Part shown: in pieces, positions 7,799-13,570 of the stretch
Numbering within the stretch: the stretch's first letter is position 1
Layout: every line of letters begins with the position of its first letter
Assembly: GCF_038442745.1 (NCBI RefSeq)
Contig: NZ_JARVCN010000489.1
Coordinates: 1 to 18,697 of the forward strand
Reading direction: 5' to 3'
Origin: Crocosphaera sp038442745
Lineage (GTDB): Bacteria > Cyanobacteriota > Cyanobacteriia > Cyanobacteriales > Microcystaceae
DNA: 18,697 nt
Position numbers and translations under genes: made by a program
Notes under the pieces: model-generated
What the model was told of the DNA's origin: nothing
What the model saw: the letters and a program-made list of their open reading frames with translations, nothing else
Database searches by the model: none

Positions 7799-7950
7799 GC
7801 AATTTTCTCCACCTTCCATCCCATAGCTGATAGTCTAATCGCACTTGCTCTATCCTTAGTTCTCTGGGGAATATTTTCCGCTTTACTTAACTCGAATAAA
7901 GTTCTTTCTTGCTCAGACGTTAGAAATACTCTTAAAGGAGGAGAAGACAT
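7799..7950 (-). pseudogene. IS630-type transposase N-terminus, truncated
   Basis: From ATG 7950 the minus strand encodes LRVFLTSEQERTLFELSKAE and then IPQRTKDRASAIRLSAMGWKVEKIA, the N-terminal helix-turn-helix of IS630/Tc1-like transposases of cyanobacteria. Homology stops at KVEKIA, exactly where the ISAs1 terminal repeat begins at 7798. Residues after that point come from the back of the ISAs1 element. A purine-rich Shine-Dalgarno-like stretch lies upstream of the ATG. Only about 50 residues remain and no catalytic residue survives. Confidence 0.7.
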
Positions 7951-7999
7951 TGGTTAATCAGAGTTTTTATTCCTAACTTCGTTAACACACTTTGCGGGC

Positions 8000-8024
8000 T
8001 TTTTTTAGCGATCGCCTAAAAAAA
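8000..8024. terminator. Bidirectional terminator-like hairpin with HIP1 in the loop
   Basis: TTTTTTTAG (8000-8008) pairs with CTAAAAAAA (8016-8024) around a 7-nt loop CGATCGC. The HIP1 octamer GCGATCGC (8008-8015) spans the stem-loop border. A T7 arm and an A7 arm would give a U tract in either direction. It separates the IS mosaic from the downstream small genes. Confidence 0.5.
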
Positions 8025-8064
8025 CTTCACATAAATTAACATAGTGCTACTTATTTATGTCCGA

Positions 8065-8148
8065 CTACTTAGTGGTTAATGCTAATCCCAACATGGCAGC
8101 TACTAGACTGGTCATAATTGCCGAAAAGATAATCCTTCTAATATTCAT
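8065..8148 (-). CDS. 27-aa single-pass membrane protein (hypothetical)
   Basis: ATG 8148 is preceded by AGGAG 7 nt upstream, one of the best ribosome binding sites in the window. The 27-residue product starts MNIRRIIFSAIMTSLVAAML and ends after GLALTTK. A basic N-terminus (RR) is followed by about 18 hydrophobic residues rich in small side chains, as expected for a one-helix inner- or thylakoid-membrane protein, or for the signal-like start of a truncated gene. No family can be named with confidence. It lies alone on the minus strand, facing the terminator at 8000-8024. Confidence 0.5.
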   Translation of the reverse strand: MNIRRIIFSAIMTSLVAAMLGLALTTK

Positions 8149-8428
8149 TTTTTTGCTCCTGTAAAGTTAGATATATGTATTAATACGTCTAATTCAAAAC
8201 TACTATTAGATAATGATTAATTTAGTTGCCAGAGTTTTCATTAAGATGACAATTTTACTTCGATTCTGTATCGCTCAAGAATAATATGAGGTTTGTAGCA
8301 AATTTCTTGAAGGAGGTAGAAGTTGAACACAGTTTGGAAATAAGACCGCCATATTTGTGACACAAACCAGGGGTAGATTAAAAATATCTCGAACACATAA
8401 AGTGCATAACAAACAAGGATAATTCACC
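8149..8428. other. Intergenic region without a supported gene
   Basis: AT-rich spacer between the minus-strand 27-aa ORF and the DUF4278 gene. It contains the 10-bp palindrome GTATTAATAC near 8177 and a lone GGAGG near 8313 with no useful ORF behind it. It presumably holds divergent promoters, but none is clear by eye. Confidence 0.4.
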
Positions 8429-8629
8429 ATGAAACTCACCTATCGGGGTTATGACTATAATCCAACTCACATCTCCATCACCATGACTAATACTGATGAG
8501 AAAGCAACCTATAGAGGAGTGAGCTATTATGTACAACAAGCTCAGAAACTTCCTACAGTTCCTCCTCACCAATTCACTTATCGTGGTATTTCCTATGGTC
8601 TTAGTAGCAAGGATTTGTGTACTGAGTAG
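8429..8629 (+). CDS. DUF4278 family protein
   Basis: This 66-aa protein carries the cyanobacterial DUF4278 signature: a KLTYRGYDY start, a central ATYRGVSYYV copy and a C-terminal FTYRGISYG copy. The repeated YRG-x-x-Y motif is the hallmark of the family, whose function is unknown. ATG 8429 has AAGGA 9 nt upstream. It stands alone in its orientation, with about 250 bp before the SDR gene, so co-transcription is possible but not shown. DUF4278 genes are common in cyanobacteria and are often linked to stress-responsive expression; that role is inferred. Confidence 0.8.
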   Translation: MKLTYRGYDYNPTHISITMTNTDEKATYRGVSYYVQQAQKLPTVPPHQFTYRGISYGLSSKDLCTE

Positions 8630-8879
8630 ACTTAATCCTTGAACCCATCAATGAGTTAAGTTTAAGAATCGTTTGTTTAACCAAATAGTAATTTGACTGA
8701 CAAGGGAATTACATAAGGAAAAAGTAAAGTGAAAAAAGATAGAGTAAAGAAAAACAAAAAGCTCTGAAATAATCTCCTCAACGACTCAAACTCATTTTCA
8801 TTTTTTGATAAGTTTAATGTGTATAAAAATTATCGAAAATTGTCTCATTAAATAACAAAAAAAACTGGAGAAAAATATC

Positions 8880-9725
8880 ATGATCATTAATCAAAATGTA
8901 AATCACACTCAATTTCAGAAAGGCTTCAATATTCAAGGGAAAACTGTCTTAGTGACAGGAGCTAATCGAGGCATTGGTAAGGCCATTGTGGATTCTTGTC
9001 TGAAGCATGGAGCTACCAAGGTTTATGGAGCAGTGAGAAACTTAGGAACAGCCACCCCTTTGCTCGAACAATATGGAGACAAATTTGTGCCGATTTATCT
9101 CGATTATTGTCAACCTGATACTATTATCACAGCAGCTTCTTTAGCAACCGATGTGGATTTGGTCATAAATAATGCCGGAATTTTGAACAATGCCAACCCA
9201 CTAGATGATAATGCGGTCGAAATGCTTCAAGAGGAAATTAATATTAATGTTTTTGGGTTAATGCGAATAGCCAGAGCCTTTAGTCCAGTGTTAAAAGAAA
9301 ATGGAGGAGGTGCTTTCGTTCAACTAAATTCGGTGGCCTCAATTAAATGCTTTGTCAATACAGCGACCTATTGTGCCTCAAAAGCAGCAGCTTATTCAAT
9401 TACCCAAGCTCTCAGAGACATCCTCGAAAAGCAGGGAACCTTAGTGATTAGTGTTCACCCAGGACCCATGGATACTGCTATGGCAGTGAAAGCAGGAGTA
9501 GAAAAATGGGCAGAATCCCCAGACTTAGTAGGAGAAGGCATCATCGCCGCGTTGAAAGTAGGGGCGTTTCATCTGTTCCCAGGATCTCACGGGACAAAGA
9601 TTGGTCATGCCTATCAAAGTTTTGCCCAAGAAATTATTGACATTGACTTTGAGAAACAAAGAGAGTTGACCAATGTCCCAAACAAGGATCTTGAAAGAAT
9701 ACTTGCAAAATCAGCCACAATGTAA
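8880..9725 (+). CDS. SDR family NAD(P)-dependent oxidoreductase
   Basis: This 281-aa classical short-chain dehydrogenase has a Rossmann fold, with cofactor motif TGANRGIG (residues 26-33), NNAG (97-100), catalytic Ser151 (NSVAS) and YCASK (Tyr164/Lys168), then VHPGPMDTAM. All catalytic residues are present, so the enzyme should be active. The substrate cannot be told from sequence. A 20-residue N-terminal extension precedes the fold. ATG 8880 has GGAG 9 nt upstream. A GC-rich hairpin directly after the stop may end transcription. It has no enzyme partner nearby and appears to be a stand-alone accessory gene. Confidence 0.88.
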   Translation: MIINQNVNHTQFQKGFNIQGKTVLVTGANRGIGKAIVDSCLKHGATKVYGAVRNLGTATPLLEQYGDKFVPIYLDYCQPDTIITAASLATDVDLVINNAGILNNANPLDDNAVEMLQEEININVFGLMRIARAFSPVLKENGGGAFVQLNSVASIKCFVNTATYCASKAAAYSITQALRDILEKQGTLVISVHPGPMDTAMAVKAGVEKWAESPDLVGEGIIAALKVGAFHLFPGSHGTKIGHAYQSFAQEIIDIDFEKQRELTNVPNKDLERILAKSATM

Positions 9726-9732
9726 AGGTTCG

Positions 9733-9752
9733 CTGGCGTGGGGACACGCCAG
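9733..9752 (+). terminator. GC-rich stem-loop after the SDR gene
   Basis: CTGGCGTG (9733-9740) and CACGCCAG (9745-9752) form an 8-bp GC-rich stem closed by a GGGA tetraloop, starting 8 bp after the SDR stop. No T tract follows, so it may act as a 3'-end stabiliser rather than an intrinsic terminator. Confidence 0.45.
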
Positions 9753-9877
9753 AATGCTACCACTTCAGTCAAACAAAATCCCTCACGACAGTATTCTCCA
9801 AAGGTTTGATGCGTACTCTGAAATAAACGTTGGTCGCGAATCTCTGCCAAACTCCGTCCAGCCTCATAAAAAGCCCG
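9753..9877 (-). pseudogene. Remnant of a plasmid/phage-type hypothetical gene
   Basis: The minus strand reads AFYEAGRSLAEIRDQRLFQS then THQTFGEYCREGF. This resembles a widespread motif in plasmid and phage proteins (xALxxIRDxRLYRxTHxTFExYCRxRF), which often lie near partition or replication genes. Only about 35 residues are recognisable. Upstream, the sequence is cut by the IS1-like left end at 9878. Downstream, the similarity fades at the SDR hairpin. It indicates that plasmid backbone once continued here. The family is known only by this motif; no function is assigned. Confidence 0.5.
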
Positions 9878-10822
9878 GGTAGTGATTCCCATGTAGTGGA
9901 AATCTTATAAACTGTTAGCAATCTGAGCATTATAATGGTGGATAAAGTACCAAATAGCTCCAATATGATTTTCTACTTTCTTAGAGAAAGATAAGGTTTC
10001 TCGAACTAAACGAGATATTCTTTGACGAAAGGTATTATTGAGTCGTTCAATATGATTAGTTTCACCACTATCTTTATAAACTGGTCGATGTCTTAGAGCA
10101 GGAATAACCGTATCATAAGCTTCCCAGAAATCTGTATAAGCCACTGCACATTGACAATAAACTGGTGGCAGTGAAGCCCAAAGTTTTTTCGCAGAGGAAC
10201 GCGACCGATCTCCGATATAGCAGCCAACGATTTCTCTAGTTTTTCTATCAAGAGCAAGCCATATCCAATATTTATTATTTTTGCGATCAACAAATGACCA
10301 TAACTCATCACATTCAATGGTCAATTTTCCTTTAGGCTTGTCTGAAACCTTTACTTGACGGGGAATTTGCTCAAACTTCTTATTGACATAATTTTGTAGC
10401 CATCGCCATGAAACTCCAACAACTCTCTTGATTCCTCTTAAAGAAATTCTCTCAAGAAGTAACTTATCAATTAGGTTTTTCTGTTCTTGAGTCACCCAGA
10501 TTTTTGTTGAGTTCTTGACAAACTGATGACCACATTTTTGACAGCCGTATTTAGGCTTCTTCCGCATGAATACTCCCATTTTTAGTAAACTGCTTTGAAC
10601 CACAGTTTGGACAAGAATCTTCAAGCTTTTCAAAAGGTAATACTATGAGTAAAAAGAAAAGTCTGTTTAACAAATTTGACATTAATTAAAAAGGACAAGA
10701 ATGCAAGTTTTAGTTTGATATAAACACATTATAACTAAATGAAACTGTTCTTTGGCATTTTTTCCTGCCACTTAATTCAAATGAACTACTATAAATTATT
10801 TCACTACATGGGAATCACTACC
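9878..10822 (-). mobile_element. IS1-like insertion sequence (945 bp)
   Basis: Terminal inverted repeats start GGTAGTGATTCCCATGTAGT at 9878 and recur as the reverse complement ending at 10822; they agree over about 24 bp with one mismatch. The element holds one transposase gene on the minus strand. No target duplication is visible (left flank AAAGCCCG, right flank AAATATAT), which suggests an adjacent deletion or recombination after insertion. Confidence 0.85.
9905..10633 (-). CDS. IS1-family transposase, frame broken in the zinc ribbon
   Basis: The body has the IS1-family DDE pattern: ECDELWSFVDRKNNKYWIWL (first Asp), VAYTDFWEAYD (second Asp) and NHIERLNNTFRQRISRL (final Glu), plus the second half of a zinc ribbon (YGCQKCGHQF). 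The first half, SCPNCGSKQFTKNGSIH, is encoded in another frame just upstream (minus strand, about 10567-10615). Joining the two gives a complete Cys4 ribbon, so one base is gained or lost near 10560-10570. The ORF's own first residues are thus out-of-frame translation. Classical IS1 frameshifting occurs at an A6C signal between InsA and InsB', not inside the zinc finger, so a mutation is more likely than programmed recoding. Confidence 0.75.
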   Translation of the reverse strand: MKSLKILVQTVVQSSLLKMGVFMRKKPKYGCQKCGHQFVKNSTKIWVTQEQKNLIDKLLLERISLRGIKRVVGVSWRWLQNYVNKKFEQIPRQVKVSDKPKGKLTIECDELWSFVDRKNNKYWIWLALDRKTREIVGCYIGDRSRSSAKKLWASLPPVYCQCAVAYTDFWEAYDTVIPALRHRPVYKDSGETNHIERLNNTFRQRISRLVRETLSFSKKVENHIGAIWYFIHHYNAQIANSL

Positions 10823-10825
10823 AAA

Positions 10826-10870
10826 TATATAAATGTAGTTTGTCAGTGATATGACAACTACATTTATATA
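10826..10870. repeat. 19-bp inverted repeat with one bulged T
   Basis: The left arm (10826-10845, ending AATGTAGTTTGTCA) pairs with the right arm (10852-10870, starting TGACAACTACATT) over 19 bp with one extra T in the left arm and a 6-nt loop. It begins 4 bp outside the IS1-like element. No U tract makes it a standard terminator. It may be a miniature element, an attenuator, or a transposition scar. Confidence 0.7.
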
Positions 10871-10871
10871 A

Positions 10872-11200
10872 TGTGTCTGTTAAAGTGTTAGAACTCAGAA
10901 CAAAGGCATCTGATTCTCAAAATTAATGAGAATTTTCTCAATAGTGGAATGAGATATTAAGGCTTAACGGCATTGTTAATGACAACGAAAAACGGTTCTA
11001 CCGAACCTGTCATGTAAAACTATTAGAAATAACACCTTGAAAGCCTGATTGGGCAAGTATTTTAGTTTTTAACAGTTTGCTTTTGACTGAATTCTTTGCC
11101 AAGTCAGGCTTAGTTAGAGTTTGAGCGATTTTTACCACACTAAGTTCGGTAGAACCCGAAAAACGAATTGTAATCAGTTCTGACACTTTCTTCATAACAG
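10872..11200. mobile_element. IS6-like non-autonomous element, host of the MITE (proposed)
   Basis: A left-type end (GTCTGTT, then AAAGTGTTAGAACTCA from 10882) faces a right-type end (complement of AGTTCTGACACTTT, 11176-11189, then CTGTT on the minus strand). Both resemble the end beside the IS6-like transposase at 7173-7192. With the nested MITE and one target copy removed, the element would be about 160 bp with no coding capacity. A 7-bp hairpin (10913-10919 with 10927-10933) lies inside. The outer boundaries and target duplication are not resolved. Confidence 0.35.
10994..11156. mobile_element. 163-bp MITE with ISL3-type ends and 8-bp target duplication
   Basis: The ends are the perfect 13-bp inverted repeats GGTTCTACCGAAC, with partial similarity beyond. 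They are flanked by the exact direct repeat CGAAAAAC (10986-10993 and 11157-11164). An 8-bp duplication is typical of ISL3. Subterminal arms AAGCCTGA (11041-11048) and TCAGGCTT (11104-11111) form a second inverted repeat. No transposase is encoded. The same end, GGTTCTACCGAACTTAGTATG, borders the ISL3 transposase remnant at 17134, so an ISL3 relative of that element probably mobilised it. The intact duplication means little change since insertion. Confidence 0.85.
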
Positions 11201-11285
11201 GTCTATTGAATAGCAATAGCAATGATACAAAAATGACACAATCGTTGATTAGTCTTAAATGAGAAACCAAAAGAGGACATAGAAA

Positions 11286-11513
11286 GTGAATCAACAAGAT
11301 GTAAAAGGAATTTGGAATCAAATTATCAATAATTATCAGATATTGACTGATGACAACTTACAAGCTCATTTGAAACACCAGTTAGGGACTCTAGTTCAGG
11401 GTAATGTAGCGAAAGCTAACCGCTTACTTAGTCGAGAACAAAGACTCCATCCTAACCATACAGAGCAATGGTATTTAGAAAAAGTAATAAATGACTTACA
11501 ACCTGGTCATTGA
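11286..11513 (+). CDS. Small CsbD-like protein (weak resemblance)
   Basis: This 75-aa soluble protein begins MNQQDVKGIWNQI and continues LTDDNLQAHLKHQLGTLVQG. Its layout recalls CsbD-type general-stress proteins (MNxDxIxGxWxQ followed by LTDDDL and a Q-L-G-x-I/V-Q segment), but the glycine pattern is incomplete, so the family is tentative. GTG 11286 has GAGGA 8 nt upstream; no better start is present. It is 39 bp ahead of the PRC-barrel gene, surely one operon. That neighbour, common in stress and envelope loci, mildly supports a stress role. The C-terminal half (LLSREQRLHPNHTEQWYLEK) is unassigned. Confidence 0.6.
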   Translation: MNQQDVKGIWNQIINNYQILTDDNLQAHLKHQLGTLVQGNVAKANRLLSREQRLHPNHTEQWYLEKVINDLQPGH

Positions 11514-11552
11514 AAAGAAAAAGAAGTGCATTTAATTTGAGAGGACAAAACG

Positions 11553-12308
11553 ATGAAAGCAACTACATTAACACCAACACAAATTGATTATCTCGCAGAA
11601 AAATCTGAAGATTTTTTGTTAGAGCTAACATTCAATGCTCAAGTAATGGGTCTCGAAGGACAACTAGGCTACTTGACCCGCATAATAGTCAATTCAAAAA
11701 CCATGCAAGTCACTAATATAGTAGTAGAATTATTAGGGTTATTTGGTTTTGAACAATATTTAGTTCCAATTGATTATATTAGTGTAACAACGCCTCAGTT
11801 AATTAATCTTGATTGTATTCGGGATGATTTTATCGCAATGAAACCTTTTTGCGAAACTGACTATATCAAAAATGAATATTGGGAACACGAGATGCTTTAT
11901 TGGCCTCCAAACAGTATGAGCTATGGCAGTGAGTTCTCAATGTTATGGTCTGATCCATTTTCAGAGGGAGTCATGCCTTACCTAAAAGTGAAAAAAGAAA
12001 ATTTGCTCCCAGGAGAATTAATAATAAGCAATGATATTCAGGTAGAAGCCTTGGACAGTTTTCTCGGAAAAATTGACGGTTTTTTAATCTCTAAAAATAC
12101 TCAGATAATCAAAGGTTTATTAGTACGTAGTAGAAAGTTTTTAAAGCAAAAAGAAAGAGTGTTTTCTGCTCAAACAATCAATAAGATTGAAGAGAACAAA
12201 ATTTCTTTGAAATTTGATAAAAAATCTTTTGACTCTATTCCCTTTATTCCGAGAAAAAACTTTTTCAATCAAGTGAATTACAATTATAATTTGTTTTATT
12301 TTAAGTAA
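11553..12308 (+). CDS. PRC-barrel domain protein
   Basis: This 251-aa protein has two PRC-barrel-like modules. The first, about residues 25-90, has VTNIVVELLGLFGFEQYLVP then YISVTTPQ. The second, about 150-225, has LPGELIISNDIQVEALDSFL then GKIDGFLIS..IKGLLVRS and an EENKISL ending. This duplicated layout is common in cyanobacterial PRC-barrel proteins, whose roles range from RNA binding to stress and photosynthetic adaptation; none can be chosen here. Between the modules lies an aromatic-rich linker (YWEHEMLYWPP). ATG 11553 has AGAGGA 7 nt upstream. The C-terminal tail is Asn/Phe-rich and may be unusual. It is probably co-transcribed with the preceding small gene and with the truncated gene at 12362. 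Confidence 0.75.
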   Translation: MKATTLTPTQIDYLAEKSEDFLLELTFNAQVMGLEGQLGYLTRIIVNSKTMQVTNIVVELLGLFGFEQYLVPIDYISVTTPQLINLDCIRDDFIAMKPFCETDYIKNEYWEHEMLYWPPNSMSYGSEFSMLWSDPFSEGVMPYLKVKKENLLPGELIISNDIQVEALDSFLGKIDGFLISKNTQIIKGLLVRSRKFLKQKERVFSAQTINKIEENKISLKFDKKSFDSIPFIPRKNFFNQVNYNYNLFYFK

Positions 12309-12361
12309 GATATTTCCACCTGTAAATTATTCAGGTAGTGTAATTTAAGGAGAGACTAACT

Positions 12362-12436
12362 ATGACGATTCGAGCCTTTTACCGGCTCTCCCGTACCTGT
12401 GGTGATAAGTACGGCTTATTAAAACAAGCAAGCTAA
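12362..12436 (+). pseudogene. First codons of a third operon gene, cut by ISL3
   Basis: AAGGAG (12347-12352) and ATG 12362, 53 bp after the PRC-barrel stop, begin a frame that reads MTIRAFYR. It then runs into the ISL3 terminal repeat at 12384 and stops at 12436 after 24 codons. The good ribosome binding site and spacing suggest a real third gene of the operon whose body was lost. Too little remains to identify it. Confidence 0.4.
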
Positions 12437-13132
12437 TAGTTTTTCCCTCATAGTATCGAAATCTTTAAACCCATAACTTTGACGAAGAATTAGTTTAATT
12501 TTGTTGTTTAATCCTTCCATGACACCACTGGTAGTTCTACTAATAAAATAATGACAAATTTCTTGGATATATTTGTTGATAGTATTAGCCACTTGACCAA
12601 GCATAATACGAGCATAAATTAACCATTTTTTGAATCTTCTTAAGCCCATTTTGACCGTGGTACTGGTTTCATAAATTTCTCTAAACTCTTCCTTTAATTC
12701 ATAGGCTATTCCTAAGCAGGGAGATTGATGAAAAAGTTGGAGGAGTGAGGATTTTTCTTCTGGAGTTAAATCCTCACCGTTCTTGAGAAGTAAACAGCGA
12801 TTCTTTAAGCCTTTAAATCCTAGTAAAAGACGGAGACTATTCAGAGCTTTATTAACTAATTTCATAGCATGAAATCTATCAATTACTATCAAAGCGTTAG
12901 GAAAAACTGCCTTGATTACTTTCTGAAAACCTCCCCACATATCTACACTAACTTCCTTGACATTTTCACGTATCTCAATAGGTTGCGCCTTCAAAACTTC
13001 GATAATTTCTTCACTTTTATGAGAATCAATAACTTCTAGTAAGGAGCTTTGCTCAAGATCACTCACCACTGTCACAAATTTTCTTTTCCCTTTTTCTTTG
13101 CTAATTTCATCTAGGCTTACTTTCTCTGGCAT
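12419..13132 (-). CDS. ISL3 transposase, catalytic C-terminal part
   Basis: This 237-aa ORF carries the DDE domain of ISL3 transposases: LDEIS (Asp8), VSVDMWGGF (Asp64), VIDRFHAMKLV (Asp85) and TSGVMEGLNNKIKLILRQSY (Glu206) with the conserved YGF tail. The N-terminal zinc-ribbon part is in ORF 13107-13565. The frames meet at an A10 run on the minus strand (complement of T10 at 13142-13151). One A fewer would join them as AGKKKDWSMPEKVSLDEIS, exactly the family pattern. ATG 13132 is probably an internal Met rather than a natural start. The full protein may come from transcriptional slippage on the A10 run, or the gene may be mutated. Confidence 0.8.
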   Translation of the reverse strand: MPEKVSLDEISKEKGKRKFVTVVSDLEQSSLLEVIDSHKSEEIIEVLKAQPIEIRENVKEVSVDMWGGFQKVIKAVFPNALIVIDRFHAMKLVNKALNSLRLLLGFKGLKNRCLLLKNGEDLTPEEKSSLLQLFHQSPCLGIAYELKEEFREIYETSTTVKMGLRRFKKWLIYARIMLGQVANTINKYIQEICHYFISRTTSGVMEGLNNKIKLILRQSYGFKDFDTMREKLLACLF

Positions 13133-13565
13133 TGACCAGTCTTTTTTTTTTACCAGCTTGTCTTGAAAAGATATTTTGTACTTGTTCTGGACTTAATTGT
13201 TCAGTTTTACTAACCTGTTCTACTGTCAATTCTTTGACTTTTTTATAAATGTATTCTTCGTAGCGTTTCGTGTAATTTCTTCTGGTTTCAATCCATTCCA
13301 ATGGTTCAGTTGGATATCTACCACAATGGGGACAAATGAATTGTCGACGAGGAACTTTTAGATAGACTGCTTGGCCCACAATTGATAAATCTCTCACTAA
13401 AATAGGACGAGTTTGATGTAAATTATCTGTATAAGTTTGGCAGTGAGGGCATAGTATCCCTTCATTAAAAAAGTCTAGGCTAAAAAAAATTAATCCTTCT
13501 TGTTGCTGACAACTTAAAACTGTGACATTAGGGAGATTCAGGAGACTATCGAGGTGAAAGTCCAT
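13107..13565 (-). CDS. ISL3 transposase, zinc-ribbon N-terminal part
   Basis: This 152-aa ORF has the ISL3 N-terminus: a zinc ribbon with CPHC (residues 38-41) and CPHCGRYP further on, then a helix-turn-helix region (VKELTVEQVSKTEQLSPEQV). ISL3 transposases are normally single proteins of about 400 aa. Here the frame ends 14 residues past the A10 run, with nonsense residues RLVNARESKPR. As it stands the ORF would give a DNA-binding fragment without catalysis, which could act as an inhibitor of transposition if slippage makes the full protein. ATG 13565 lies 11 bp inside a strong subterminal hairpin on the leader side. Confidence 0.8.
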   Translation of the reverse strand: MDFHLDSLLNLPNVTVLSCQQQEGLIFFSLDFFNEGILCPHCQTYTDNLHQTRPILVRDLSIVGQAVYLKVPRRQFICPHCGRYPTEPLEWIETRRNYTKRYEEYIYKKVKELTVEQVSKTEQLSPEQVQNIFSRQAGKKKRLVNARESKPR

Positions 13566-13570
13566 TGGCT

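Noticed and set aside
9673..9963. Overlapping short ORFs around the end of the SDR gene
   Set aside because: Only the frame with the IRDxRLF motif looks like protein; the others are shadows.
11010..11321. 103-aa minus-strand ORF
   Set aside because: It runs through the whole MITE and its flanks; the reading frame is explained by the inserted element, and no protein family is recognisable.
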